A stretch of DNA of 64,000 bases from Rhytidiadelphus loreus (Eukaryota > Streptophyta > Bryopsida > Hypnales > Hylocomiaceae). Made by a program: the position numbers and the translations under genes. Positions within the stretch are counted from its first letter, which is position 1. Every line of letters begins with the position of its first letter. The notes below the pieces were generated by a model. The model ran no database searches. It was not told where the DNA came from and saw nothing but the letters and a program-made list of their open reading frames with translations. This document shows positions 11,176 through 24,640 of this stretch, piece after piece. The DNA lies in assembly GCA_947034895.1 (NCBI GenBank), contig OX344764.1, forward strand, positions 53,425,348-53,489,347, read 5' to 3'.

Positions 11176-11559
11176 TGTTTTATTTAGCTTGGCTTGCATC
11201 TGTTTGAATATTGCTTTCTTTTGTGAGCTAGTGTATTGGCTACCATGGATGTCAGACGACATAGGAGCAGGGAGTTTGTTAGTTTTGAAGTAGTATAAAG
11301 GATGGGAAGTCATGATGTCGATCAAGTTTTGAAGGCAAGAGTAGTTTGGTTGCAGTGATCTGTTAGGCAAGGTGCACATTTTTTTGAGTGCCCCAATACT
11401 TTGTACTTTCATATGGCCAATACAAATAAACTTTTGTTTGAATTGTTTCCTTCTTGTTGGTTTTGGGGAACTGTAAATAGAGGCTTGTAACTGTCGCAAC
11501 TATCTGGGCTTTTATGGAGCTCGAACAAGGCTCCGACCTGTAGTTAGTGCTTCTGAACG

Positions 11560-13545
11560 GTGGTCGGCAATGTCTTCCTACGAAGCCCCCATCTTTCCCG
11601 TTGTCTTGTTGTACATTTGTACACAGTGTAAAAATGTATTATAATACGTTTTATTGAGTAGCTTCATATTGACACTAATTCGTTGAGAAGCTTCAAAGTG
11701 ACATTGTTCCTTTGAGGTGCATGACATCTATTTAAAATGACAGGTTTGCCTTAGAGCTTCATTGAATTCCATTAGTAATATGTGTTTTTTCACTTTAGAT
11801 TTAGATTGTCAAATTAGAGGATTTTTTCTAAGTCCCAAGATGAAGAGCCTCAACTGGAGGCTGAATTTGAGCTTTCTTTTTCACAACTGTTGGATCGGCC
11901 TCTTTTGGCACAAGATCTTGCATTGCCATATGGGCATCCTCGAGATGAAACTAGACTTTCTCGACCGTTGAAGCAACCTTGTATAGAACAGCGGTAGTAC
12001 GAGAACCTTTAGCCGGACGCTCGAGCTTTGGTGATCTTGTTACAAATTGAGTGTGTTGAGCCCGGTAGCCGTGAAGTGACATTTGAAGGATGCTTTGAAG
12101 GTTTAAACATCGACCAATATTATTGTATGGTCAAGCCTATAAAGGGGAGTTGTGGCCACCAACGTTGGTTAGAGAAACCGGTCAATCCTTTAACCAAAAC
12201 GGATCGTGCAGACTACATTGTTGTCACCATCAAACGCATTCTCAAGTTTCTACAAATGGAGTGAAGCTTCGATTGGAATTCTAGTTTTTTACCTCCAATA
12301 GACATCTATTGAATTTCTAATATAACAACAAGTGCTAACATTATAGTTGTTGGAAGAGAAGTTAGTACTAAAAAACTAGTCTTAGGAAAATTGGAGTTGA
12401 GAAAATGTGAATGGGGGTGTAGTTGGAATCTTAGGTGGGGTCTTGGTAGGGGCATGAATTGATGTGTTCCACCCCTCACCATTGGTGAACAGGGAAAATA
12501 GGAAAAGATGCTTAGTTTTTTGTGTATGGAGGTTAGGAAGTGTGTGCGTGTGAAGTGAGAAAAAAATCCGAATTGGAGAAGGGAATACCTCATTATATAA
12601 TGAAGTTTTTGGAATGAGATTTGGTGAGATTATTCCTTGTGTAATTATCTTTCCGAATTGTGTTTGTAAGCTTGATTTGGATTCTTATTGAGAGAGTTAT
12701 GATAGTTTGAAGTTTTGAAGTTTGTAGCAACTCGACTAAGAGGAGCCGAGACTTTAGAGGCCGATGACTAATGGACAGTAGTTTAGATTTAAATGAAATT
12801 TGATGAAGTTGTAGATCATGGGGTTAGCTTTTCAAGAAGCTATTAAATTTGAGGTTTAGATTTGTTTTGAGGGAGATATGGTACTTTGAGGGTAGAAAGG
12901 TCTATTAAAACTAGAGAGGGAAGGCTGAAACTTTGATCGGCCATAACGCCTGGACAATAGCTTAGAAAGAGATGAAATTTGGAGGAGTGTTAGATTATTT
13001 CATTAGCTTTCTAAAAAGCTATTGCACTTGAAATTTGGAGTTGTGAGGCATCTGTAGTAGTAATTTGAGTATTAGATATAGTTTGAAGAGTTTCGGGATT
13101 CTCTTCAAGTGTTTTTGAACACTTCAAGAATTGAGAAATGAAGCTTGAAGACAAGAAGACTTGAAGGTTCATCACTTGGGACCTTTGTGTGTTGTGACTT
13201 GTGGTCCGTTGTCATTTTTCTAGTTATTCCTAATTGGCTTTAGAGGCTCATTGTTTTTCAATTCTGTTTTGTAAACTAAGTTGCAGGCTATGTAGAATTC
13301 CAAGTGTAGTTTTGTTTTCTATTTATAGTAACAAAGTGGGATTGATCATTCACATGGTCACATTTTATTGTTCCCACCGGTGAGGCGCAATTTCTGGTCA
13401 CCGTGGGTTTGAAGTTTAGGAGCCAATATTTCGGACAACCAACTCGTGGTTTGGCCGTCCCGTTTTACCCGTCCGATGACTTGTTTCTTATCACACCCTT
13501 ATCTTTATTCCTATAGAGCCACCACAGGATAGGCCAACGGAAGAT
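11560..13545 (+). mobile_element. Inserted unit with small ORF, right copy
   Basis: Plus-oriented counterpart of 7795-9960. Homology runs from a leader with GAAGCTTCAAAGTGACATTG (near 11690) through the ORF at 11806-12264 and about 1.1 kb of AT-rich tail. It ends with the conserved block GTTCCCACCGGTGAGGCGCAA (13370 region), GGTCACCGTGGGTTTGAAG, GTTTGGCCGTCCCGTTTTAC and CACCACAGGATAGGCC (to about 13535). The stretch 11176-11560 between the transposase relic and this unit holds nothing recognised. Boundaries approximate. Confidence 0.6.
11806..12264 (+). pseudogene. Small unknown ORF (MSNWR family), second copy
   Basis: Same frame and motif order as the inverted copy at 9052-9754: RIFSKSQDEEPQ, SRPLKQP, DARALVILL, VEPGSREVTFEGCFEGL, QYYCMV, SCGHQRWL, PVNPLTK, DRADY, ending KRILKFLQME and TGA at 12262-12264. 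The ATG is changed to TTG (11806-11808) and there are stops at the tryptophan following SN, after EQR and after ENL, so it cannot make the full protein. The longest open part (from about 12028) covers the C-terminal half only. TTTAAA near 12102-12107 marks the uninterrupted target site of the MITE in the other copy. Confidence 0.6.
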
Positions 13546-14310
13546 TAAGTGAATTCAAGTTTTCGACGTTCGTTAATTTTCACTCAACAATTAGTAGCTA
13601 GACACTCCGTGTGTTCCCTAAGCGCGTTCCTCTCTACCCGACACCGCATTGTGATGAGAGTATGGAACTAGTAACGCGGTAGTGCCAACGCATGACAACT
13701 TGGCAATACACTGGGTTTACAAAAGAATGTTGTAGTGTCAAGTGCTTCGGGGGTTTGAACTATACATTACCGCAATCAATTCACATGATTTTTTTTATTG
13801 GTTGTACTTGTGCGATGTGGGGGGTGGACCGGAGCAATTCTCCTGACTTGGCACCTTCGTTTTTTGTTTGTTTTTGGTCCAGGAAGCACCAAGAAGCAAC
13901 GACGTCGACAAAAATTTCTTCAGACCTTCGAGTATAGCATGTGTTTGAATGTTTTGCAGTTTTTTCAACTGGATATGCCAGGATATGTCGGGAGGTAGAA
14001 CTTTATAGTTTAGAAGTTGTGCTAATTTGATGTTGAGCATGCCGTGAAGTGCTCGGATGTGAAGTTTTGTAGTATTTCAATGACTTTTCTACGGCACTGT
14101 ACCGTGTCAAATGAGTTGTCCAAAGCATCATGAAGCAAGATTTCACGGAATCATGGTTGATTTTTTCTGACACCATACAAGTGCAAACTACGTATGGAAT
14201 TGCACAGTCTGATGCACTTGCAAGCACTTAGATGCGTTCAAAATAATTTTCATATTGGAGCAGCTCCTTTTACCTCTGTGGCCGCTTGGATATTGGATGT
14301 CACTTTGGAG
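13546..14310. other. Intergenic DNA with short frames
   Basis: Overlapping short frames on both strands, none with recognisable domains. An MWGVDRSN peptide around 13815-13840 recalls the third piggyBac Asp motif, but the surroundings do not support it (see rejected list). Confidence 0.35.
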
Positions 14311-14314
14311 TTAA

Positions 14315-17300
14315 CCCCTAAACGCTCCGACGTCTAATTTCTAGATGATGGACAGATTGAAACTCTTGTTTTTTTTCATTCTACCTGGATGAATGTCATC
14401 CAAATTTGTGGAGATACTTTATCAAGTTCTTATTCTATCTAGTGGTTGAATTTGTTGTTGTTCAAGTACTTATTTTTCTAAAATTACAAATGTAGAAGAG
14501 TGTCAAGTGATTGACCAAAGCCAAAATTGTATTGACTCTAGTTCAAAACTTGATTTGCAAAAATGAGGTCAAAAAATCACCATGTTAAGAGAACCTCATT
14601 TCAAATGCATTCCAACAAGTTTTACTCAAAAAATGATAATATTTTGCTTGTAATTGAATTTTGAGGGAATTTTGAAATTTTTCTTTCAAAATTTATTAAA
14701 AAATATTGGTGATGGCATTGGTGATGACTTTGTTCAACAGAAATTTGTTGATGATCAACGCGACCAAAACAACAGATTGGGCCTCATTTTCTACTAGGTC
14801 CATCCTTTACTTATTTTTAAAAATTGTAGTAGGAAGATCTTGGTCAAGAGCTTTCTATATGTGATGGTACTGCCTTGAGGTTATAATTAAGACCGTCCTT
14901 GTCCAAACACAAGGATAGTGCCATCGCAAAGAAGAGCTCTTGAGAGGTAGGTTTTCCATTGTGTTTATCCACTTGGCAACCAAAAACTAACCTCTAAAGT
15001 TCTTTAGACTTTTGTGGAGTTTTTAAAAGGGGGTTTGAAAGCTTGAGTAGATTCATATGAAGTCAACTTTTAGTGGATGAAAATAAAATTCTTCCCAAAG
15101 ATGCAAATTTGTATTGGCTTTCCAAAAGAAATTCAATCAAGTGCCCAAGTCAAAAGTTTTGGGGCTTTGGACAACAATAGAGAAGGAAAGCAATTAAGTA
15201 AGCTATGATTTTTTTCATTAATTCTAAATTTTTATATCTTGGAATCTATGAAATCAAATGGACTAATTTTTTTTTATGTACATTCACATAGTAGTACAAG
15301 TCAATAATGTGTGGTTAAAAGTGAAGAAAAAAAATCCAATTTTTACTCAATGTACTACAAATGGTTATTCAAGAACAATTTTAATATTAATAGCTTAAAT
15401 TCTATTGTAAATTCTTGAGATTTTTTATTTTTTATTTTTGCATTTGATTTAGAGAAGGAAAGATATGTATTGACCATTGGGATCTTGATTCTTCCAAACA
15501 ATGAGTTCTCAAAACAAAGTTGAAATCTTGCTCATCTACTAGTTGCAAATTTTTTTACACCCTCCTAATGCAAGGTGATTTTGGAGATGTCTAAATTATC
15601 TTTTGAAAATTGGCATGCAAATAACTAACATAGCTACCTACACAATGATGAAAATTTACAAAGTTGGATAATAGCTACAAAGTTGAGTCAAATTATGTTG
15701 ACCTTATTGGTAGGGCCCAAAATTTCTTTTGTCTGACTTCAAATGTTATAATCTTACAATCTATATGGTCAAATAGGCTGAATTTTTTCTCACTTGTTCC
15801 TATTGAAGGTAGTTTAGTACAAATTTGGACACTTGAAAGTTTTGAGAAACGTGCTCAATGACTAAAAAATTAAAAAATTGGATACTTTTTGTGAAAAATA
15901 ATCAAGGAACTTTAGGGGTCCAATTGTTGTGAGGAAGAAATGTCCTTTTTCTAGAAATTAGTTGTGTCAATGATTATTTAAAAAAATATAGTGCTAGGTG
16001 ATTCTACAAAACACTTGTACTATTTCTTGCATTTTGGTTCCATACTACTAATTTTGTAGGTATATTTTAAAATTAGAAATTCAATTTTTAAAATGAAATA
16101 AAATAGTAACATTATTTATACCTCTAAGGAGATTATATCTTAGAAAGATCAAGCCCAAAATAATTTTTTAGATGGGAGAACTAAGAGAGTGCAAAATCTT
16201 GTGAAAATGGATATAATGACATTTAAATCATTAATAAATAGAAAAAATAACAAATAATTGGCTACTCTTTAGAAATTTTTGGAGATGAGATTCCATCAAA
16301 GAAATAGGGATTTTTGGATGTCCAAAAGTACATATAGAAGGGACCATATTACTATTTTTAGGTGTCTCTTGCAAAATTACTTTACATCAAAGTAGAAATG
16401 TGTCCCTTTATACTCACCCTAGAATCATTAATTTTAAATACTCCAAAGTTCAAAACCCTATGAAAACCTGATAGTGATTCATTAATAAAATTAACATTTA
16501 AATAATATTATTTTAAATTCAAAAAATGAAAAATAAAACATAGAAGGTACCATACACATTCCTTTTAAAGTTCAAATCCATGAGCTCTATAATTCAAAAG
16601 TCATGGTAGAAGACATAAAAGAAGTGCAGTATGTGACAACCAAACAATACAAGTGTTTCATGGAATCACCCTACCAAGCCATGGGTGATTCTACTTTTTA
16701 ATGCAAAGTAGATGAGAAGGTAGTTTCTTCACCCCTAATTGCTTTAGCAACCATATGTAATTGCTTGAAAATTTCATCTCATTTGTGTAAGGGTAGTTAA
16801 ATGCCTTTGCATTGATTATTCTAAAAAAATTTATATGCGATATTGAAGATTGGCTATTGGAAGTTTTAATTTTTCATTGAAAAAAGTAAATATTTGATTT
16901 TTGAGAGATCCTCAAAGGCATATATGTACCATTATTGGAAGAATAAAGCTTGCCAATTTTACCTAATTTGAGATCTAAGAAATTGTACTTATCCATTTGC
17001 TTTGAAAATGGTCCCATTGGATTATTGGAAGACATAAAGTGCTTTCATGATTTTCATTGTTGAAAATCTAAATATACAAGTGTTGATTTGGAGTTATTTT
17101 CCATTTCTACTTATAAAAAAAATAGCATTTCAACAATTGCAAAGTGGAGTGTATAATGAGTTTGATAGCTCTTCATTTGAGTTTCATTTGAAGGTTTTGA
17201 GAAGTGCAATTTAGTGTGCTAACACAATTTCTAGTCGTTCATGTCATCTCCAATCCTCCAAAATTCTTATATACAAATTTCTCAAACATTGTGGGGAGGG

Positions 17301-17525
17301 GCAACATACTAAAAATAGGACATGTACATTTCTCTTGTTATAATCTCACAACTCCTATGCGATCTCACACTTACAATTAGTATGCATGCTAATAAGTAAG
17401 CTCTTTAAACATCTACATTGTTAGATTTAAAAATAAAAACAAAATTATTTCATTAGGGATAACAATAAGCCCATAGTCATTTTTCATAGGAAAAACACAC
17501 TTGGAAAGATTTAGGCACTTAGGGG
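14315..17525. mobile_element. 3.2-kb TTAA-bounded non-coding element
   Basis: The left end is TTAA (14311-14314) then CCCCTAAACGCTCCGACGTC; the right end is CACTTAGGGG then TTAA (17526-17529), giving CCCCTAAGTGCC read inward. The first ~45 bp on the left match the right end of the 221-bp element at 39364-39584 (CGTTCCGACATCC...GATGATGAACAG against CGCTCCGACGTC...GATGATGGACAG). The interior is very AT-rich with no coding frame of note. A block at 14735-14800 resembles the end of the CACTA-like hairpin MITE at 25103-25294, so smaller nested insertions are likely. The pairing of these two ends is inferred. Confidence 0.5.
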
Positions 17526-17529
17526 TTAA

Positions 17530-18144
17530 GAAAAGCAATAGCAGTGGATATAATGTTCTTAAAGAAAGATTTGATAATTTCATATTTTTTGTCATATTTT
17601 TTTTTGGAGGGGGAGAGGGTAGAAGTATCTAGTACCAAAATGAGGTAAGATTTTAGAAAAAAAGATTGCCAAAACAACAACTTATCTACTATTGTAGGTA
17701 CACTTATTTCTCTAACTACAAGTGCTATTTTAGGACACAAATGGATTTAAATACTAAAATTATAGTTTCTATGTATTTTTATGGGACTCATTAGGTTTAG
17801 GGTTTGGCAATGCAAGCCTAAAAAGTGGTAGTCTTTTCAAATTTATTGCCATTCATTGGCCTTAGTTGTAAATTATATCATCCCCCCAAACTACACTCAA
17901 TGTTCACTAATTGCACTATTTCAAGGTACAATGGACTATATGTCTATATTCTACGTTGAAATAGTTATATAGTATGGGTGAATAATTGGTCATCCAATAA
18001 ACTAGGGTAGTCAACATTAAAATGCATAGAGTAGATAATTTGGGTGTAATTAGTGACACTTGTCACATGTTATGTAATGTATGAAATCAATATTAGCTTT
18101 TCCATTGTTGTGGAGAAGTTTTGACTTTGCAATGATAGTAGGGT
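17530..18144. other. AT-rich spacer between two TTAA elements
   Basis: No gene or repeat structure recognised. Two short minus-strand frames (17413-17740) are low-complexity and not taken as genes. Confidence 0.4.
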
Positions 18145-18148
18145 TTAA

Positions 18149-21100
18149 CCCCTAAATGCCTAAGACCTTCTTTGATCTTTTTGGAATTTGCTCTAAATTG
18201 AACAAAAAGATGACACTTTGATTGGTTTTATCAATTTTTTAAAATTATAACCATATGAATTCAAACTAGACTTGTTAGAGATCACATGGGAAAGAAAACA
18301 CAACAATATCACCTATGGATTTCTAATATATGATTATAAAGGAGTTAAAATTGTGAAAGTGATTTGAAGTTTTTCAATTCTCTTTTCACATGTCAAGTCT
18401 AAGAAATTGGTCACCAAAAAAATATGAATTTATTACATTACGTGATTTTTGAGGCCTCTAAGAGATTGTTTTGGCCCGGTTCTCCATGTTGTGAACCATA
18501 GCCAAACACTCAAATTATTTTATAATTATTTTATAATTTTATTAAAATAAAATATTAAAGTTTAAATATTTAAAATATACTTATATTTAAAGAATATTTA
18601 AAAACTAATTCATTAATATTATCCAATAAGGCAATCTCTATGTGACATCGGACTCACTAGAAAAAAAATATGTCTGCCACAACCGGTATCTGACGACTAC
18701 TTTGCGACTAAGTGTCCTATATAACTACATTACGGAGTAGTCATTTAGAATTAATGTATTCTACATCTAGTATTCATTAGAGTTGTCGATGTGGACAATT
18801 TTACATTCTATGGAATCCACTCTATCAAAGACGAGTCGCATGTTACCTATTCATTTCACTATAAATTCTATAGAAAACAACTCGAGTTTGACTAGAAAAC
18901 AACTACAGTGGCAACTATAAATCAACTAGAAGATGACTACAAAACAACTACAGGAAGACTACTCATGCAACTAGAAAACGACTACACTACGACTAGAAAG
19001 TAACTATAGCACAACTAGAAAACGACTATTGATGGCGATAGAAAACAACTACAAAATGATTGGAAAACTAGTATAGAACAACTAAAGTACGATTGAGAAC
19101 CGACTACAAAACGACAAGAATTCGACTACAAAACAATTATAGTTGAGATTGTTAGTCGAATTGTTATGGAAGTGGGAGTTTAGCAACTATAACAACATTG
19201 TTTTGCTAAACAATTGTAGATGCAAGTTCACAATGAATTGTTTTGTTGCATGAGATGCAATGTATTATTTCCCTACATCAAGTTTGTTCCAATTCAAAGC
19301 CACACTACCAAATAATGACTACCATGCTTTACGGTAATATTTATCCATAGTTTGTCATAGTATATTTGATTTTTAGTTACCTCTTTCTTTCATGAATGGT
19401 AGAATATTGCATACAACTATATATGAAGTGTGTTCGCATTTATTGGAAACGCACACTATTTAAAGAAGAACCAAGCCGCCAAAGTTCATTGTAATCCAAA
19501 AATGTCAGGATTTTGGGACCTCCAATTGCTCCCAAACATTCAAAACAACTTGGATTGACATGAAAATTTTACCACATGAAAATAACTAGAACTAAAGGGG
19601 AATATAACACAACAAATTTTATAGAAAACAAACATTACATAAAGGAGATACAAGCCCCCGAAGTTGCACCCATGAAGTACAGTTTGGTAAACTCAAATTG
19701 AAGTTGTGAACTTTGATTGGCTTCCAAGAAATCAGTTTATCTTGGATTGATCTGAAAAATTTACCACATAAACTAAAAGAAAGAACACAATTTTTTCAAC
19801 AAATCTTATTGAATTTGGACTTTAGGTGTAAAAGTTATAGCACCTTGAATTGGACTTGAAACTATGTGGGGTTAACACAAACTACACATTTAACATGTCC
19901 CACATCGTTTGTCATGCCACCTACCACCCCACTCCTATAAAACCCTGGCTTTTCATCTCATCTTCAATGGCTTTTCAAGCCATGATTAAGAAACATCAAA
20001 TATGGTGTATACTCTGTTGTGTTTTGTGTATGTTGGGGTATTGTATATGTTGTATTATTTGTGTTGTGTTGTCTAGATGTACAATGTATGGTGTATTAAT
20101 TTTGATGTTGTATAATTTGTGGTGTCATGTCTAGATGTACAATTGCATATGAATGAAATCAATTGTAATGAATTTGCAAACAAGTTGCACATTTCAACCA
20201 TCACAAATCACAAATAAGTTGTAATACAGTTGCACACATGATCCACAACAATCCATAAAATAATCATAGAAGTCATGTAGAAGTTATTATCTAGTCATAG
20301 ACTAGTTGGTAAGAAGTGGACCACATATTGTCAATGAGTTACAAACAAGTGATGACTAAGTTGCCCCGAAGTTGCTCATACACCAAATCTTATTGCAAAG
20401 TAGTTGAAGTCAAGTTGAAATGAAGTTGCACACCAATTGCATCCAAATCGCAATGAAGTCACAAAAAAGTTGCAAGTTATTCACAAGTTATTCACAAATC
20501 GCAAGTTAGAAGCAAGTTATGCACTAGTCGCCATGAAGTTGCAAAGAAGTTAATTGCACCACCAACCTCTTGCCACAATGAAAACCACGTAAGCAACCAC
20601 GTCATAAAATGCATCAATGAAGTTCTAAGTAAGTAACCGAATGAGAAACTAAATCGTTTTGCCTTGCAACTACGATGCAACTAGAAAACTTGTCTACAAC
20701 AACTAAAGCCCTCCAGATTCTCACCAGTCGCAAATGGCCATTGCAACTAAAAACCAATTGCTCTTTGTAGTCGCAAAACCCTTCATTTTCTTTTAGTGAC
20801 TACTAGTCAAGAGACACTCCTGTAGTCTAGGAACTGTGGAGAACTTGTAGTCTTCTAAAGGCCTCCAAAAACATGTAATGAAGGGCATAAAATGCATAAC
20901 CCTAGTCAATTTATAGCTTCTCAAAATCTATTCTACAATTTTTTTAAATGAATTTCTAATGTGATTTTTTCCTTGAAGAGTTGGTGTATTCAAGAGCCCT
21001 CAACACTAAAAAATCAAGATTTGCAATGAAAACCCTTGCACAAAATCTTGAATAGAAAAATCATAATCATTCACTTTAATAATTGGATTTTTGATACTAA

Positions 21101-21188
21101 AACTAGACTTCAACAAGAGTTTTTCAAAAATATAAGCTACTAAAAATGGTAATGTGGTTAAATTTTATTTACCTTAGGCATTTCGGGG
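18149..21188. mobile_element. 3.0-kb TTAA-bounded element with nested CACTA
   Basis: TTAA at 18145-18148 and 21189-21192 flank inverted ends CCCCTAAATGCCTAAG (left) and CCCCGAAATGCCTAAG (right, read inward), 15 of 16 identical. About 280 bp at the left and 150 bp at the right match the ends of the 1.4-kb element at 47891-49328, so both are members of one family. A 2144-bp CACTA element (18655-20798) is inserted inside; without it the element is about 0.9 kb. No transposase coding seen. Confidence 0.75.
18655..20798. mobile_element. Non-autonomous CACTA (En/Spm) element, 2.1 kb
   Basis: It begins CACTAGAAAAAAAAT (18655) and ends ATTTTCTTTTAGTG (20798), an imperfect terminal inverted repeat starting with CACTA. 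It is flanked by the 3-bp direct repeat ACT (18652-18654 and 20799-20801), the hallmark target duplication of this superfamily. Subterminal repeats are present at both ends: many GACTA(G/C)AAAACnACTA-like words at about 18885-19140, and AAGTTGCA/TCGCAA words at about 20340-20780. No transposase; a frame at 19850-20134 is low-complexity (Cys/Ile/Leu) and not a gene. About 19480-19860 is homologous to 24230-24640. Confidence 0.85.
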
Positions 21189-21192
21189 TTAA

Positions 21193-24100
21193 ATTTCATG
21201 CAATACAAGAGAGCTTTTCAGTTTTCAATTATGGAGAAGTATTTTATTTGTGAGCAGTGAGATGTGTTTCTTTTGCAATTTGGAGAGGTCTATAGGGTTT
21301 GCAATTCCATGAGGATATTCAATTGATGCAATGAGGTGATTCTAAAAGAAAACTCCAACAAGTTAAGTGACTAACCAATTTGGAACAATTTGGGGTATAC
21401 TTGAATCATTTTTTCAACAATTTTGAATTTATCATATATGCCAAAATGACAAACCACTTTCTATCGTCTCATGTATTTGGTGTTGAAGTAGGGTCTTAAT
21501 TTTTTGAGGTTGTGGTTTGTAATGCTCTAATAATAATGGTCAGGATTTATGAATAATTTGTATGCAGTGTAAGAATGTTTGGATTTTAATTTTGAACAAT
21601 TTTGTTAATTTTATATGTAACACTAAAATTCCCACAGTGAATCCTACAAGGACCTCGTAAATTTAGTATATCGTATTTAGATATCAAGATCAATGAAAAA
21701 TAATTCTAAAATTGGTGCCAAAATTTTAGGGAAATCATTTTTCAAATTAAAAAATTTTACATGAAAAAAATTCTAAATTTGAGAAAAATACTTATATTTT
21801 TAGAGCTCACAAATTTGGTTTTCCAACTTTAATTCTGACCTTCATAGCTATGTACAGTATATTCTATTATAATGTATGATTTTTGCTTATCATTGAGTTT
21901 CAAAGATGTTCATAATTTCTTCAGAGTTGCACAATGCAAATTAGCTTCAATTTTACATTGATTTAATTTGGCATTTTTTTTGCATTATATACATTACAGT
22001 GTGAAGGTGATTTTTTTTCTTGCTATTACAAACTTATCAAACATTAAATCCAAATCAATTAATTCAATTCAATTCTTTTGAAAATTTATTTTTATGTGTA
22101 TTTTTATACCACCTGCACATGAATGGATTGTAAGAGTATGACATTATGAAGTAGTATAAGAATAAAAAGTTAATCCACAAATGTCTAGGATTAAAATTAT
22201 TTGAAACTATTTACAATAGGCATTTTTAATGCAATCATCTAAAAAGCAAAACATTATCAAATTTGTGAGATTGGACAAGGAGATCTTATTTCCTCTTCAT
22301 ATTCTTGAGTTCTTGACAACACTATTCACACTCCCATACTTCAATAATATATAGAACATCTACAATATATACACTAATTTATCCTACTAGTGAAGGTGCA
22401 AAATTAGTGTCATTCATATTTAGGTGGGAATTAGTCTTTTGCAATAACATTTTAGATATTTAAAATACAAAATATAGTAATTGTCATAAACTAGTCCATG
22501 CACATTAATAGAATAAATTATAGTAGACAAAATAATATAGTGCTACTAACACTAAAATAACATTGTAAACTATTTGCAAATCAACCTTGAAAGTTTTGTT
22601 TTTTTTGGTCTAGATGTACCCCTTCTATTTATGAGAACACAAGGGCAATTTTAAAATGCATCTTACTAATAGACACCTTACTATGCTCAAATGTTTGTTG
22701 GGATGATATTAGGATCCATATCTTAAAAGGAAGAGTGGATTGTTGATAGGATTTCTTCTATCCTAAGGTATGTTCACCCATGATTAACATTGCCTCAAAT
22801 GCTCCATAAACATTTAGATCAAAAGAGTCATATCACCTAGATATTGATTGTACAAGATGTACACAATCAAATCATGAAAATCTACAAGAGCCTATTGTTG
22901 ATTTTGAGACAATACTTTAAAAGTTCATATATAACTTATTCTTATGGTATTCAAATGCTAAATTATGTTAGAAATGGAGAATCTTCTTTCAATTGTTTGA
23001 TAATAACCCTATATTCAATTGTAATTTGTGCCAATTATAAATACGCATACCTTAGATAATTTTGGATCAATCACTTGTCAACATATTCAATCTAGTTGAA
23101 GGCGTTGAAAAGAACACGTTCAACCATCCCCATTTTGTCATAAGGTAGGGTGCTCTAAAAGCCACCTTGCTTTAAAAGCCACCTCTAACACAAAGCTACA
23201 TCTTACTTTCTTCAATGCACCAATAGCGTACATTTCAGGAGGTGGTTGCTTCTAGTGACATCTACATTTCAACTTCAAAAATTTGTAACTAATTCCACGA
23301 AGGTCCAAAATATATGAAACGACTTGGGTTAGATGCCAATTCCATTTTTCTTCCTAAGAAAATTTACTGAAAATTGTTTCAAGGAGTTTAGCTTCCCCCA
23401 AATGCAATCATCTCTTAAAAGGTCGCCGTAAAGAGCAGACTACCTTAACGTATCTTCATCCAGCTGACAAAGGTGTCCGTCCGCAATTCTTCTTGTAATC
23501 TGGGTCAGTTTAGGACAAGAGGACATTGCCATTAAAGTCCTTGGCGGTTAGGTGACGTTTTTGTAGTGTACCAGACAAATCAGTAACGCACTTGTACATC
23601 TTAACTTAGAGGTCCCCTCTTCTCAGTTACTTCTTCTCACTTATTTATAAACAGTGAATGACCGGACCTTCATTTCCACACTGAAACAAGTTGAAAAAAA
23701 TAATAGTCAACCTCTTCTTTTCAAAGCTGTCAATTATGTGAACATTTCAAAGACTTGAAGAAGAAAAAGTTACAATCACTTGGCAATGATTTCATCCCTC
23801 GAAGGACACGGTCCCCGTGACCATAGTAGGCACCAAAATGCTTTGATCATCATTGGGCTAAGAGGTGATTGCAAGATTATTGTAGAAAAAAGATGCTGAA
23901 ATTTTTCTTAGCAACACATTTGGAGGTGAAATTTGATTTCTAAAACTACTAAAATGAAAAAATCTTAAACTATAAAAGTGATTCAAAACCAGCATACAAA
24001 CACATTGGTGAAATAAAATATCTGTTCAAATGACACATTGTGTTTGCAAAATGGATTTGAAATGTCAAAAAATAGCAAAAAAAGTTGCAAAAAATACATT

Positions 24101-24229
24101 TGAGGTTGAGCCTCCTTCTACTAAAATACTTCTCAGTCACTCATAACTTCTTAGATTGATATGAAAATTTATCCACACAAACTAGACCACTATGCACAAC
24201 TTTTGCAAAAACTTCTATTGGAAATGGAC
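21193..24229. other. AT-rich intergenic DNA, no gene seen
   Basis: Long A/T runs, no coding frame of substance. Around 23230-23450 it shares a block with 47570-47790 (for example GTACATTTCAGGA, CAACTTGGGTTAGATGCC, TTTACTGAAAA), so a dispersed repeat lies here. Confidence 0.45.
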
Positions 24230-24640
24230 AATGTATGAAGAAGAAACAAGTTGTTGAAGTTCACTGTAATCCAAAAATGTCCAAATTTTGAATTTCAAAT
24301 TGCTCTCAAAAAGTAAAAGCAATTTAAATTGACATGAAAAATTTACCACGATACCTATATTGCAACTAGAACACAACCCAATAAATTTTATTGAAAACAA
24401 ACATTAGATGAAGGAGATATAAGCGCCAAAAATTGCAACCATCAAATGCAATTTGGTGAACTCAAATTGAACTTGTGAAATTTGATTGGCTTCCAAAAAA
24501 TCAATACATCTTGGATTGGTCTGAAAATTTTACTACACAAACTAGAAGAGAGAGTGCAAATTTTCCAACAAGATTTATAGAATCTAGACACCATCTAAAA
24601 ATGTTACACCACTTTGAATTGAACCTAAAACTATGTGAGG
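24230..24640. repeat. Dispersed repeat shared with 19480-19860
   Basis: Ordered shared words include AAGTTCA(C/T)TGTAATCCAAAAATGTC, TGACATGAAAA, AATTTACCAC, TTGATTGGCTTCCAA and CATCTTGGATTG. The second copy lies within the CACTA element at 18655-20798, so this may be a relic of a related CACTA element that lost its ends. Confidence 0.6.

Noticed and set aside
13790..13860. MWGVDRSN peptide resembling the third catalytic motif of piggyBac
   Set aside because: No flanking piggyBac motifs in any frame, and the true counterpart (MRGVG) is already accounted for near 10590.
19850..20134. 94-codon plus-strand reading frame
   Set aside because: Low-complexity run of TGT/GTA words inside the CACTA element; no domain or codon signal.
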